A DNA stretch of 31,713 bases, taken from UMGS973 sp963609975. GTDB taxonomy: Bacteria; Bacillota; Clostridia; Peptostreptococcales; Anaerovoracaceae. The stretch spans positions 1-31,713 of the forward strand of contig CAVDMD010000006.1 in assembly GCA_963609975.1 (NCBI GenBank). The letters are read 5' to 3'. The notes under the pieces are model-generated. The model was given only the letters and a program-made list of their open reading frames with translations, did no database searches and was not told the origin of the DNA. Made by a program: the position numbers and the translations under genes. Within the stretch, counting starts at the first letter, position 1, and every line of letters begins with the position of its first letter. Shown here piece after piece: positions 16,076 to 24,771 of the stretch.

Positions 16076-17508
16076 ATATTCCCCGCTCCGTCAACAGCAG
16101 CTTTTATGCTTTCAAAGCCTGATGCCTGTCCGTATTCGTCAACATCTTTTTTTTGCGATTCTCCTGTATGCGTAAGGCAGCCTGCTCCGCCTACACAACC
16201 GCCGCTGCATATCATGCCCTCGATGAAATTGTTAGGCAGCAGCCCTTTTTTGGCGCGCATAAGCACCGGCTTGCACTTATCCGCACCTTCGCACACAACA
16301 GGGTTCAGGTCAAAATCCTCCGGTGCAAGCTCTTTCACTGCCTCCGCTACCGCCTCTGCAAGTCCTCCGGTCCTTGCAAATATACGACCGTAATATGAGG
16401 CTTCATCCAAACAGGCAGGTTCAAGTTCCTCAACAATTATATCCCTGCTGTCAATAAGCGCCTGCAGTTCCTCAAATGTAAGCACATAATCCACAAAATC
16501 CTTTACTTTATCCTGTCTTATCTCCATTTTCTTAGATGTGCACGGCCCTATAAATACAACCTTTGCCTCCGGGTCTTTTTGTTTGATAAATCTGCCCAGC
16601 GTCGCCATAGGTGACAGGTTATGTGAAATATGCTCCTCAAGTTCAGGGAATTTCGTTTTTATGTATTTTACAAAAGCGGGACAGCAGGAAGATGTAAGGA
16701 AACCTTTGTCGATAAGCTCCTGCGCCTCAGACCATGCAACCATATCAGCGCCAAGCGCCACCTCATGCACCTTGTAAAAGCCCAGTTCCCTGATTGCCGC
16801 AATTACCTGCCCTGTCTGCGCATAGTTAAACTGGCTTGCAATGGCAGGTGCAACCATAGCATATATTCTGTATTTGCTGTTGTTTTCACTGTCCATAATC
16901 ATATTAACCACATCTACGATACTTGAAGTATCCACAGTGGCTCCGAACGGGCAGGTATATACGCAGGCTCCGCAGGCAACGCATCTGTCGTTGTCTATCT
17001 GAGCCTCTCCGCCCTCTGCCATGCTGATGGCATCAAATTTACAGGCTCGCTCGCAGGGTCTTTTGAAATTGGCGATCGCACTGTAAGGGCACGCTTTGGC
17101 ACATTTGCCGCATTCAACGCATTTGCTCTTGTCAATATGCGCCTGTCCCTCTTCATCAAATCTGATAGCTCCCAGCCTGCACACATCCGCGCATCTGTGA
17201 GCAATACACCCCCTGCACAGGTCAGTTACCGTATGGCCTGCCTCGGGGCATTCATCGCAGGCAATATCAATAACCTGAATAACATTGGGATTGTCCCTGT
17301 TGCCGCCAAGCGCCAGTCTGATTCTCTCTGCAACAATGGCTCTGTCCTTGTAGATACAGCAGCTCATCGGAGGCTTGTCTTTTTTGACTATTTCGTTGGC
17401 TATTTCATTAAATACTGCAAAAGAGTCATTGCCAAGCCACGTCTGATATGCCACCTCCATCAGAACCGTATACTTTAACTGCTGCACATTCGTATCAAAA
17501 ATTCTCAT
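16069..17508 (-). CDS. [FeFe] hydrogenase, group B type, monomeric
   Basis: A 479-residue iron hydrogenase catalysing H2 formation or uptake with ferredoxin. An N-terminal Cys-rich region (about residues 84-110) precedes two ferredoxin-type [4Fe-4S] motifs: CVECGKCAKACP near 129 and CVACGACVYTCP near 177. The H-cluster motifs are TSSCCPAF (near 272), PCTSKKMEI (near 322) and MICSGGCVGGAGC (near 436). The GGCVGGAG form, rather than the group A form, and the length fit group B. No maturase genes (hydE/F/G) are in the window. It has its own promoter and terminator. Confidence 0.88.
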   Translation of the reverse strand: MRIFDTNVQQLKYTVLMEVAYQTWLGNDSFAVFNEIANEIVKKDKPPMSCCIYKDRAIVAERIRLALGGNRDNPNVIQVIDIACDECPEAGHTVTDLCRGCIAHRCADVCRLGAIRFDEEGQAHIDKSKCVECGKCAKACPYSAIANFKRPCERACKFDAISMAEGGEAQIDNDRCVACGACVYTCPFGATVDTSSIVDVVNMIMDSENNSKYRIYAMVAPAIASQFNYAQTGQVIAAIRELGFYKVHEVALGADMVAWSEAQELIDKGFLTSSCCPAFVKYIKTKFPELEEHISHNLSPMATLGRFIKQKDPEAKVVFIGPCTSKKMEIRQDKVKDFVDYVLTFEELQALIDSRDIIVEELEPACLDEASYYGRIFARTGGLAEAVAEAVKELAPEDFDLNPVVCEGADKCKPVLMRAKKGLLPNNFIEGMICSGGCVGGAGCLTHTGESQKKDVDEYGQASGFESIKAAVDGAGNII

Positions 17509-17547
17509 ATTCCTGTCCTTTTCAAATTCGCTTTACCATCTGCCTGT

Positions 17548-17577
17548 ATTTTAACACGCAGGACACCATTTGCGCAA
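17548..17577 (-). promoter_or_regulatory. probable hydrogenase promoter
   Basis: TTGCGC (17572-17577) and TAAAAT (17548-17553) on the minus strand, spaced by 18 bases, about 40 bases before the start codon. The match to consensus is moderate. Confidence 0.5.
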
Positions 17578-17675
17578 TATTGTTTGAGATGTGTAAAAAT
17601 TACAGCAAATTAATCCAACCAAGACATGAGGTTATTTAATATAAAGGACAATTTCTATCCGAGTTATCGAACCTT

Positions 17676-17714
17676 AAAAGCGGCAGAACTTCTATCAGAA
17701 TCTGTCGCTTTTTG
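17676..17714 (-). terminator. terminator of the SCIFF operon
   Basis: On the minus strand GCGACAGA pairs with TCTGCCGC (one G-T or A-C position, depending on strand), with A-rich and T-rich flanks. It lies just after the stop of the membrane protein gene and can act on both strands. Confidence 0.75.
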
Positions 17715-17730
17715 TGTGTCTGTTAATTTT

Positions 17731-18318
17731 TTAGCTATGTCTGTCCGCCATCCTGCCGCTTTTTATCAGTGCGGCAAGTATTATGCAGTATGTAAGAGCT
17801 CCTGTGTTTCCGGCTATAATATCCGTTACCGTATCAACCATTCCTCTCTGCATCTCACCGCCTGTAAGTCTGTCTGTGGTAAATTCGAAAATTTCCCATA
17901 TGCCGGCACCCGCAGACGAAAAGAAAAATGCAAAGCCGCACTGCAGCAGCATATAGAGTTTAGCGTTTTTTAATTCGGAAACGGCTCTGTCAAACAGCCT
18001 CGACAAAATTACCGTCGCAAGCCATGCCAGCATTATGCCGCTGAAAAAATGCACTATCTTATCATACGGCCCCACGCTTCTGTAAAGGTTAAGCACCGAG
18101 CCTACCGGCGATGCGCAGTAAACAAAAATAGCCCCGCAGTAAAACAGATTGTCTTTAACCTTAATCAGCATTGAAAATACGACCAGCGCCGCAATTGCGC
18201 AAAACGAACCGATTATATTTCCAACCGGCGGATTTATCCCTATCTTCAATGCTGCGACTGCCGTTATCCCTGTTGCTGTTGCAAGTATCACGACTGTCAG
18301 AATTCTTCTTTTGCTCAT
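17731..18318 (-). CDS. polytopic membrane protein (YjdF/DUF2238-like)
   Basis: A 195-residue protein with about five to six membrane segments. The polar residues set in membrane regions resemble the YjdF/DUF2238 family: YDKIVHFFSG, then AGIWEIFEFTTDRLTGGEMQ, then DTVTDIIAGNTGA. Function unknown. I chose ATG 18316-18318, which has a GGTGGG site; the longer frame would start at a GTG without a site. It lies 30 bases after the SCIFF maturase stop with no promoter between, so it is probably the third gene of the SCIFF operon. Confidence 0.7.
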   Translation of the reverse strand: MSKRRILTVVILATATGITAVAALKIGINPPVGNIIGSFCAIAALVVFSMLIKVKDNLFYCGAIFVYCASPVGSVLNLYRSVGPYDKIVHFFSGIMLAWLATVILSRLFDRAVSELKNAKLYMLLQCGFAFFFSSAGAGIWEIFEFTTDRLTGGEMQRGMVDTVTDIIAGNTGALTYCIILAALIKSGRMADRHS

Positions 18319-18348
18319 AATCTTATCCCACCTTGTAACCGTCACTGC

Positions 18349-19725
18349 TTACAGATCTTCCTCTGCAACTTTCATCATAATTGCACACTCGATACGCTTG
18401 CGAAACAGCTCGCAGCCCGCTTCATATATTCCCCTGATGCTGCCTGATGCGTGATATGCATTGGCCGCGCAGCCGCCCGAACAGTAAAGCTTGGCCCAGC
18501 AGTCATCACATTCAGGTCTTGCATACACATTACAGGAGCGAAACTCCTCTCTGATGTTATTGTTTGTAACTCCATGCCATATGTCTCCCAGCCTGAACTC
18601 CTCATCGCCGACAAACTGATGGCAGGGGTACAGATCTCCCCATGGAGTAACCGCCATATATTCCGTACCGGATCCGCAGCCTGAAATACGTTTATAGATG
18701 CAAGGTCCGCCCGTAAGGTCCAGCATATAATGGTAGAAAGTTATGGGGTTTCCCTCTCTGCTGCGCCTTAGCATATCTTTTGCAAGTATCTCATACTGTT
18801 CCTTAACTGTTTCTATGTCCTCTGCGGTAAGTGCCGCAGGATCGGAAGGTGCACAGACCACAGGCTCCATGCTCAGCTCTGTAAATCCCAGATCCGCCAT
18901 ATGAAACACATCTTCGGTAAAATCAGGGTTTGCATGGGTAAACGTGCCTCTCATATAGTAATTTTTGCCGCCTCTTGATTCAACCAGCTTCTTAAATTTT
19001 GGAACAATTATATCATAGCTGCCGTTGCCGGCATAGTCCACACGTTTGAGGTCATTGATCTCTTTCCTGCCGTCAAGAGAAAGAACAACATTGCTCATCT
19101 CTCTGTTTGCAAAGTCTATGACATCATCATCTATCAGCATACCGTTGGTTGTAAGCGTAAATCTGAAATTCTTGCCATGCTGCTTTTCGATACTTCTGGC
19201 ATATTCAACAAGCTTCCTGACAACATCCCGGTTCATAAGAGGCTCTCCGCCGAAGAAGTCAACCTCCAGATTTGTCCTTGTTCCGGAGTTTTCAATAAGA
19301 AAATCCAGCGCTCTTTTGCCCACCTCAAAGCTCATAAGTGCGCGTTCTCCATGGAATTTGCCCTGACTGGCAAAGCAGTAGTCACAGTTGAGATTACAGG
19401 TGTGCGCAACGTGCAGACACAGCGCCTTGATTACATTACCCGAATGCTCTTTGAATGTACCTGCCATATCAGCAAATGTATCGGGGCTGAAAAGCTTGCC
19501 TTCCTTAATCAGACCCTTTATATCCTCAATGCACTCACGCACATCGGCGTCTGTCACATCTCCTCTGTCTTTGTATTTATCACATACAACCTGTGAAATT
19601 GTATCTTCATCATTGTCCTGAAACATTGCAATAATATCATAAACAGGTTCGTCTACCACATGGATTGCTCCCGAGCAGGAGTCTAAAACAATATTATAGC
19701 CGTTCATTTTGTACTGGTGAATCAT
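18349..19725 (-). CDS. radical SAM SCIFF peptide maturase (thioether-forming)
   Basis: A 458-residue radical SAM/SPASM enzyme. The AdoMet cluster motif CNLNCDYC is near residue 112. The C-terminal SPASM region has many Cys (CNVYARPECDDCWAKLYC and neighbours) for auxiliary [4Fe-4S] clusters. Family members install Cys thioether crosslinks in the SCIFF precursor, a ranthipeptide. The precursor gene lies directly upstream, separated by a hairpin. The ATG has AGGAG nine bases upstream. Assignment is strong because enzyme and peptide are adjacent. Confidence 0.95.
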   Translation of the reverse strand: MIHQYKMNGYNIVLDSCSGAIHVVDEPVYDIIAMFQDNDEDTISQVVCDKYKDRGDVTDADVRECIEDIKGLIKEGKLFSPDTFADMAGTFKEHSGNVIKALCLHVAHTCNLNCDYCFASQGKFHGERALMSFEVGKRALDFLIENSGTRTNLEVDFFGGEPLMNRDVVRKLVEYARSIEKQHGKNFRFTLTTNGMLIDDDVIDFANREMSNVVLSLDGRKEINDLKRVDYAGNGSYDIIVPKFKKLVESRGGKNYYMRGTFTHANPDFTEDVFHMADLGFTELSMEPVVCAPSDPAALTAEDIETVKEQYEILAKDMLRRSREGNPITFYHYMLDLTGGPCIYKRISGCGSGTEYMAVTPWGDLYPCHQFVGDEEFRLGDIWHGVTNNNIREEFRSCNVYARPECDDCWAKLYCSGGCAANAYHASGSIRGIYEAGCELFRKRIECAIMMKVAEEDL

Positions 19726-19756
19726 AACAAATTTCTCCTAAAATAATTTAATTAAT

Positions 19757-19788
19757 ACAGGCTGCCCTCTGTAAAGAAGGCAGCCTGT
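19757..19788 (-). terminator. intercistronic hairpin between SCIFF peptide and maturase
   Basis: A perfect ACAGGCTGCC/GGCAGCCTGT stem, extended by a few pairs, is followed on the minus strand by an AT-rich tract ending in TTTT. It probably terminates part of the transcripts, or protects the upstream mRNA end, so that more peptide than enzyme is made. Confidence 0.75.
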
Positions 19789-19800
19789 GTTTTCGAAGCC

Positions 19801-19947
19801 TTATTTATCTGCTTTTTCGCATTTCTGATTAGCAACGCCGCAGCTTGTCTTGCATGCTGACTGGCATGAAGTCTGACATTCTCCGCAGCCGCCGTTCTTA
19901 GCGCTTTCGCATAAGTTACGAGTTTCTATTGTTCTTATCTTTTTCAT
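19801..19947 (-). CDS. SCIFF ranthipeptide precursor (six Cys in forty-five type)
   Basis: A 48-residue peptide starting MKKIRTIETRNLCESAKNGG. The family core CGECQTSCQSACKTSC spans residues 21-36. Cys residues are at 13, 21, 24, 28, 32, 36 and 43. It is the substrate of the adjacent radical SAM maturase, and products of this class carry a Cys thioether. Residue 37 is Gly here, whereas I recall Thr37 as the crosslink acceptor in the Clostridium thermocellum peptide. TGGAG lies 8 bases before the ATG, and a consensus-like promoter lies upstream. Confidence 0.95.
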   Translation of the reverse strand: MKKIRTIETRNLCESAKNGGCGECQTSCQSACKTSCGVANQKCEKADK

Positions 19948-20022
19948 ATCTGCATCTCCATTCTGTTTGTTTTGTCCTCTTATATACAGGAGTTTTCTGT
20001 TCGTTATTGCCTGTATCTATTT

Positions 20023-20051
20023 AGTATATCAAATTGCAATTTCAAAGTCAA
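20023..20051 (-). promoter_or_regulatory. SCIFF operon promoter
   Basis: TTGACT (20046-20051) and TATACT (20023-20028) on the minus strand, spaced by 17 bases. The -35 overlaps the nrnA stop codon. The leader is about 70 bases. Confidence 0.8.
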
Positions 20052-21013
20052 TATCTGTTTAATTGCTCTTCAATTCTGGTTCTGACAGTTGCTTTTATCT
20101 CCTCAAGGGAACCTCTGCCTGTGAAGCCTGCCGCCTTGGTATGTCCTCCGCCTGCAAATTCAACCGCTATCTCCGCAACATCGGCACAGGTCTTGGCTCT
20201 CATGCTGACTTTGATCTCCTCCGGTTCGTACTCTTTTAGAAATACTGAGATTTCAACACCTTTGATGCTTCTTAGCGCCGATACGATTCCTTCGGTCTCG
20301 TCCATGCCTGTGCCTGTCTGCTCAAGCATCTGCTGCGTTACACAGGCCATCGCCGCTCTGCCGCCTGCAAATATATCAAGCGTGTTCATTATCATATTGT
20401 CAAGTCTTATCTTGCCCACAGACACATTCTCATAGATCTGTATGCAGACTTCGCTGTGATTCATTCCGCTGTCATACAGAGCCGCGACTGTTTCATGTGT
20501 TTTTCTGGTGCAGTTTGAATACCTGAAATTCCCTGTGTCCGTAGCAATTGCGGCATAAAGGGCTTCTCCTGTCTGAGCGTCTATCTCAGCTCCCATAGCG
20601 GTTATAATATCGTATATTATCTCTCCTGTGGCAGCTGCGTCAGGGTCAACATATGCATAATCCGTATCAGAGCTGTTTGTTCTGTGATGGTCTATGCACA
20701 TTGTTTCCCTGCCGGAAAGGAATTTGCCGTACCTTTTGGGTATTCTGCTTTCGTCTCCGCAGTCGATATATACGCAAAGCTCCGGATTTTCTATTATATC
20801 CTGATTGTCAGTGCAGTAATCTCTGTCAAGAAATCTGAGGTTGCCCGCTATTTCGTCTTCAATGAGAATATAGCAGGTTCTGCCCTGTTTTCTCAGCACG
20901 CCTGCCAGCGCTGCAGCAGAACCCAGAGCGTCACCGTCCATATGAATATGAGGAAACAGCAGCACGCTGCTGACCTGTTTAAGTTTTTGGGCAATTTCTT
21001 TTATCGTGTTCAT
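20048..21013 (-). CDS. nrnA: bifunctional oligoribonuclease / pAp phosphatase (DHH family)
   Basis: A 321-residue DHH/DHHA1 phosphoesterase that degrades nanoRNAs and, in this family, dephosphorylates 3'-phosphoadenosine 5'-phosphate. The metal-binding CIDHHRTN motif is near residue 106, with acidic residues upstream in HIHMDGDALGS and VYIDCGDESR. The DHHA1 motif GGGHTKAAG is near 291. Its start shares one base with the rbfA stop (TAATG), so translation is coupled. Confidence 0.93.
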   Translation of the reverse strand: MNTIKEIAQKLKQVSSVLLFPHIHMDGDALGSAAALAGVLRKQGRTCYILIEDEIAGNLRFLDRDYCTDNQDIIENPELCVYIDCGDESRIPKRYGKFLSGRETMCIDHHRTNSSDTDYAYVDPDAAATGEIIYDIITAMGAEIDAQTGEALYAAIATDTGNFRYSNCTRKTHETVAALYDSGMNHSEVCIQIYENVSVGKIRLDNMIMNTLDIFAGGRAAMACVTQQMLEQTGTGMDETEGIVSALRSIKGVEISVFLKEYEPEEIKVSMRAKTCADVAEIAVEFAGGGHTKAAGFTGRGSLEEIKATVRTRIEEQLNRY

Positions 21014-21402
21014 TATTCTTCCTCATCGTCATGCTTTATGTCAAGCCTGCTTATTATCTCATCGATATGTCTGCCGTATTCCATAGACTTATCTATTTTG
21101 AAGATAAGCTCCGGTATGTGTCTGAGCTTTATCTGATGGCCTATTTCGCGTTTGATAAGTCCCTTGACGCTGCGAAAGCCAGCCAGCACCTGTTCTTTTT
21201 CTTCATCGGTAGGGTTTCCGTTTTCGCCGCTTCCCAGTATGCTTACATAACAGGTGGCATAACTGCCGTCGCTTGTCACATCAACAGCAGATATGCTTAT
21301 CATTCCCGAAAGCCTCGGGTCTTTGATTCCCGACAAAAGCATCTGGCTTATTATTCTTCTTATCTCCTCGCCTAAACGACCCTGTCTGTATCCTTTTCCC
21401 AT
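21013..21402 (-). CDS. rbfA: 30S ribosome-binding factor RbfA
   Basis: A 129-residue cytoplasmic factor for late maturation of the 30S subunit and 16S rRNA 5' end processing. The family start (GYRQGRLGEEIRRIISQML) and the central KDPRLSGMISISAVDVTSD segment are clear. The tail is acidic. Starts directly after the infB stop (TAA then ATG). Confidence 0.95.
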   Translation of the reverse strand: MGKGYRQGRLGEEIRRIISQMLLSGIKDPRLSGMISISAVDVTSDGSYATCYVSILGSGENGNPTDEEKEQVLAGFRSVKGLIKREIGHQIKLRHIPELIFKIDKSMEYGRHIDEIISRLDIKHDDEEE

Positions 21403-24147
21403 TTATCTTTCGATTTCCTCCATAACAAAGCATTCAATAATGTCTCCGATTTTGATGTCGTTGTAGTCTTCAATTCCTATACCGCATTCAAAACCATGCT
21501 GTACTTCTTTTGCATCGTCCTTGAATCTTTTGAGTGATGATATTTTGCCCTCGTGTATAACAATGCCGTCACGAACAAGACGAACCTCTGCATTGCGGAC
21601 AGCCTTGCCCTCTGATACATATGCTCCGGCGATAATGCCCACGCCCGGAACCTTGAAGGTTTCTCTTACTTCTATCTTGCCCAGAACAACTTCCTTGAAT
21701 TCAGGATCAAGCATACCCTTCATGGCGTCTTCAACGTCATTGATGATGTCATAGATTACTCTGTAGGTTCTTATCTGAATATTATCTCTGTCCGCCATAT
21801 TCTGAACCGCAGATGACGGTCTTACGTTAAAGCCTATGATTACAGCACCGGAAGTTCCCGCAAGCATAACATCTGATTCGTTTACGGTGCCCACGCCTGT
21901 ATGAATTATTTTTACTCTTACGTTTTCATTTTTGAGCTTTTCAAGGGATGCAACTATAGCGCCCACCGAGCCCTGCACGTCTGCTTTTACGATCAGGTTC
22001 AGGTCTTTTACCTCGCCCTCCTGTATCTGGCTGAAAAGCTGTTCTAATGTGCTTGCCGAGTTCTTTGCAAGAACCTCTTCTCTTAATTTGAGTTTTCTGT
22101 TCTCTGCGATTTCTCTTGCAATTCTGTCCTCTTTAACGGCATTGAATTCATCACCTGCCTGCGGCACCTCTGTAAGTCCGAGGATTTCCACCGCTGTTGC
22201 AGGACCTGCCTTGGCAATTTTTTTGCCCTTGTAGTTTGTCATAAGTCTGATTCTGCCGCAGCTTGTTCCGGCTACAACGCTCTGACCTGATTTGAGCGTG
22301 CCGTTTAATACAAGAAGTGTTGCAACAGGACCTTTTGCCTTGTCAAGTCTTGCCTCAACCACGGTACCCTGTGCAAGTCTTGCAGGGTTTGCTCTGAGTT
22401 CAAGCATTTCTGCCTGAAGCAGTATCATCTCAAGCAGATTTGTTATTCCCTCGCCTGTTTTTGCCGATACAGGAACTGATATTACATCTCCGCCCCAGTC
22501 TTCAACCAGTATGCCATGCTCTGTAAGCTCCTGTTTTACTCTGTCAGGATTTGCTGCCGGTTTATCCATTTTGTTTATGGCGACTATAATCGGAACTCCT
22601 GCCGCTTTGGCATGGCTTATGGACTCTATCGTCTGAGGCATTACGCCGTCATCTGCCGCTACTACCAGTACGGCGATGTCTGTAACGTGTGCGCCTCTTG
22701 CTCTCATTGCTGTGAAGGCTTCATGTCCCGGAGTATCGAGGAATACTATCTTCTGCCCGTTGATTTCAACCTCCGATGCACCGATATGCTGTGTGATTCC
22801 GCCGGATTCGGATGCCGTAACGTTGGTGGATCTGATTGCATCCAGAAGCGACGTTTTACCATGGTCAACATGACCCATTACCGTAATAATCGGAGGTCTT
22901 GGTTTTAAGTCCTCCTCTCTGTCCTCGAAGTCCTCAATGCCTTCTTCGACAAGGTCTTCCTCCACATTTGTAACAGTAACGTCAATTCCCAGCTCTGCTG
23001 CCAGTATTTCTACTGTCATCTCGTCAAGGTTCTGGTTGATGTTGGCCATAATTCCCAGCTTCATAAGTGCCATAATTACTGTTGCCGTTGATATTTCAAG
23101 CTGCTCGCAGAAGCCTGCAACCGTAATAGGTACGGTTACGGCTGTTGAGCCTTCAGGTATTACTATTGTCTCTTCCACCGGTTCTTCCTTCTTTGATTTG
23201 CTGTGTTTTTTTCTTTCTTTTTTCTCAAGAGATCTCTCGGCAAAGTTTCTGCCTATGCCGCTTTTTTTCTTGCCGTGCTCAAGCTTGGAGAATTTGTCGC
23301 GCTGCTCTTTGTTTTTGCGGTTTTTATCGTCCATTTTTTTCTGATTAGGCTTCTGAACTCCCATGTCAGGTGCAGGTGCCGCGTCTCTTCTCGGAGCAGG
23401 TTTTCTGTCTCTGTCAGGTTTTTTCCTGTCGTCGTTTTTCTTAAATCTGTCGTCTTTTCTGGCAGGGCGGTCATCTCTCTTCTGAGCGCCTCTGTCATCT
23501 CTTCTTCTGGCAGGTCTGTCTTCTCTGCCGGAAGGCTTTGCTTCTTTTCCGGTTTCTTTTTTAGGCGCTTCCTGTCTGATTTCCGGGGCCTTTTCAGGTT
23601 CCTGAGCTTTGACAGGCTCTGCTGCCTGAACCTTTGTTTCTTCTGTCTTGGGTTCTTCTTTAACGATTACCTCTGCCTCTATTCTGATAGCAGGCGCTTC
23701 TGCGGATTTCTTCTCTCTTTCGTCAAGTTCCTTGTTTACCACAGGAGTGCCTATTATAGGTTTTTTCCTCTGAGGCACGGCATTCTTTGGAAGAGGTCTG
23801 CCTGCAGGCGGTCTTGCCGCAGGGCGCTCCTCTGTGTGAGCTGCCGGTTTTTTGGCAGGCGCCGATTTTCTGGTCGGCATAGGCGGCTTGATGTTTGCCG
23901 CTTTTACCGTAACTCTCGGCTCGTTATCGCTTTCTTTTTCTTTCTTTTTGGGAACAGCTTTTACAACCTTCGTTTCAGAGTTTGCAATATGCTTCCCTCC
24001 CAGAGCGTTTCTAAGTTCTGCAGCGATTTTGTCATCTATGGAACTCATATGGGATCTGGCTTCTATTCCCATAGCGTTTATTCTCTCCACAAGCTCTTTG
24101 CTTGCTACATTGAGCTCTTTTGCTAATTCGTAAATTTTTATTGTCAT
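21403..24147 (-). CDS. infB: translation initiation factor IF-2
   Basis: A 914-residue GTPase that brings initiator tRNA to the 30S subunit. A first IF2_N domain (about residues 1-55) and a long, charged, low-complexity linker rich in Lys, Arg, Pro and Glu (about 70-330) precede a second IF2_N domain (about 335-390). The G domain has GHVDHGKT near 427, DTPGHEAF and NKMD. Domains II, III and C2 follow. The linker makes the opposite strand look like a long open frame, which is not a gene. Overlaps the ylxQ-like stop. Confidence 0.98.
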   Translation of the reverse strand: MTIKIYELAKELNVASKELVERINAMGIEARSHMSSIDDKIAAELRNALGGKHIANSETKVVKAVPKKKEKESDNEPRVTVKAANIKPPMPTRKSAPAKKPAAHTEERPAARPPAGRPLPKNAVPQRKKPIIGTPVVNKELDEREKKSAEAPAIRIEAEVIVKEEPKTEETKVQAAEPVKAQEPEKAPEIRQEAPKKETGKEAKPSGREDRPARRRDDRGAQKRDDRPARKDDRFKKNDDRKKPDRDRKPAPRRDAAPAPDMGVQKPNQKKMDDKNRKNKEQRDKFSKLEHGKKKSGIGRNFAERSLEKKERKKHSKSKKEEPVEETIVIPEGSTAVTVPITVAGFCEQLEISTATVIMALMKLGIMANINQNLDEMTVEILAAELGIDVTVTNVEEDLVEEGIEDFEDREEDLKPRPPIITVMGHVDHGKTSLLDAIRSTNVTASESGGITQHIGASEVEINGQKIVFLDTPGHEAFTAMRARGAHVTDIAVLVVAADDGVMPQTIESISHAKAAGVPIIVAINKMDKPAANPDRVKQELTEHGILVEDWGGDVISVPVSAKTGEGITNLLEMILLQAEMLELRANPARLAQGTVVEARLDKAKGPVATLLVLNGTLKSGQSVVAGTSCGRIRLMTNYKGKKIAKAGPATAVEILGLTEVPQAGDEFNAVKEDRIAREIAENRKLKLREEVLAKNSASTLEQLFSQIQEGEVKDLNLIVKADVQGSVGAIVASLEKLKNENVRVKIIHTGVGTVNESDVMLAGTSGAVIIGFNVRPSSAVQNMADRDNIQIRTYRVIYDIINDVEDAMKGMLDPEFKEVVLGKIEVRETFKVPGVGIIAGAYVSEGKAVRNAEVRLVRDGIVIHEGKISSLKRFKDDAKEVQHGFECGIGIEDYNDIKIGDIIECFVMEEIER

Positions 24148-24476
24148 TAGAACACCTCCTGATTCAGTGACTGTTCTCTGTCAATCTCCTGACTTATTAT
24201 ATCGGCAAAGTTTTTGTCGGTGATACCGAACACGCCTTTGTTATCATTCCCTGTGATTTGAGAAAGGCTTTCAACGCTGCCGTAGATTCTGTATGAAGTA
24301 CCGGTTTTCTCTGCTTCCCTGACGAGTTTTTCTGTTGAATTTTCGGAAAGGTCGCAGGCCAGTATTAAGAGTTTCAGTTTTCGTTTCTGCATGGCCATAA
24401 TGCAGGTATTATAGCCGGTGACAAGATTCCTTGATTTTGCTGCAAAGCCCAGATAGCTGTCTGTTTTTTTACGCAT
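24147..24476 (-). CDS. ylxQ: L7Ae/L30e-family protein (YlxQ-like)
   Basis: A 109-residue small RNA-binding protein of the L7Ae fold (SRNLVTGYNTCIMAMQKRKL, then KLLILACDLSENSTEKL). It occupies the standard place between ylxR and infB. In this family it probably binds a kink-turn in RNA. Its stop shares a base with the infB start. Confidence 0.88.
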   Translation of the reverse strand: MRKKTDSYLGFAAKSRNLVTGYNTCIMAMQKRKLKLLILACDLSENSTEKLVREAEKTGTSYRIYGSVESLSQITGNDNKGVFGITDKNFADIISQEIDREQSLNQEVF

Positions 24477-24768
24477 TCTCCCGAAACCTTGTCACAAGCT
24501 CCTCTACAAGAGCTTCCTCCTGCTCAGATGTTATTTCCATCTGAAGCCCTCGTTTTATTGCTTTTTTTTTGATTGCCGCTCTGAGGCAGTCTGCATCGGG
24601 GCAGATATATACGCCTCTGCCTTTTGCTCTGCCTGTATCGTCAACACACACCTGTCCTTCAAAGCCGGCAATCCTTATCAGTTCACCCTTAGGCTTTGAT
24701 TCCATACAGCCTACACATTTTCTCATGGGAATCTTTTTTTCTTTCAACCGAAACTCACTCCTGTTCAA
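24469..24768 (-). CDS. ylxR: YlxR family RNA-binding protein (DUF448)
   Basis: A 99-residue protein with the family motifs RKCVGCMESKPKGELIRIA and GRGVYICPDADCL. The position between nusA and ylxQ is standard. Members are thought to bind RNA; the role is not settled. Overlaps the next gene by 8 bases. Confidence 0.92.
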   Translation of the reverse strand: MNRSEFRLKEKKIPMRKCVGCMESKPKGELIRIAGFEGQVCVDDTGRAKGRGVYICPDADCLRAAIKKKAIKRGLQMEITSEQEEALVEELVTRFRENA

Positions 24769-24771
24769 ATT

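Noticed and set aside
23203..24126. A 307-residue open frame on the plus strand opposite infB
   Set aside because: It is rich in Arg, Ser, Phe and Leu and mirrors the Lys/Glu-rich linker of IF-2. No ribosome binding site or motif; an antisense shadow.
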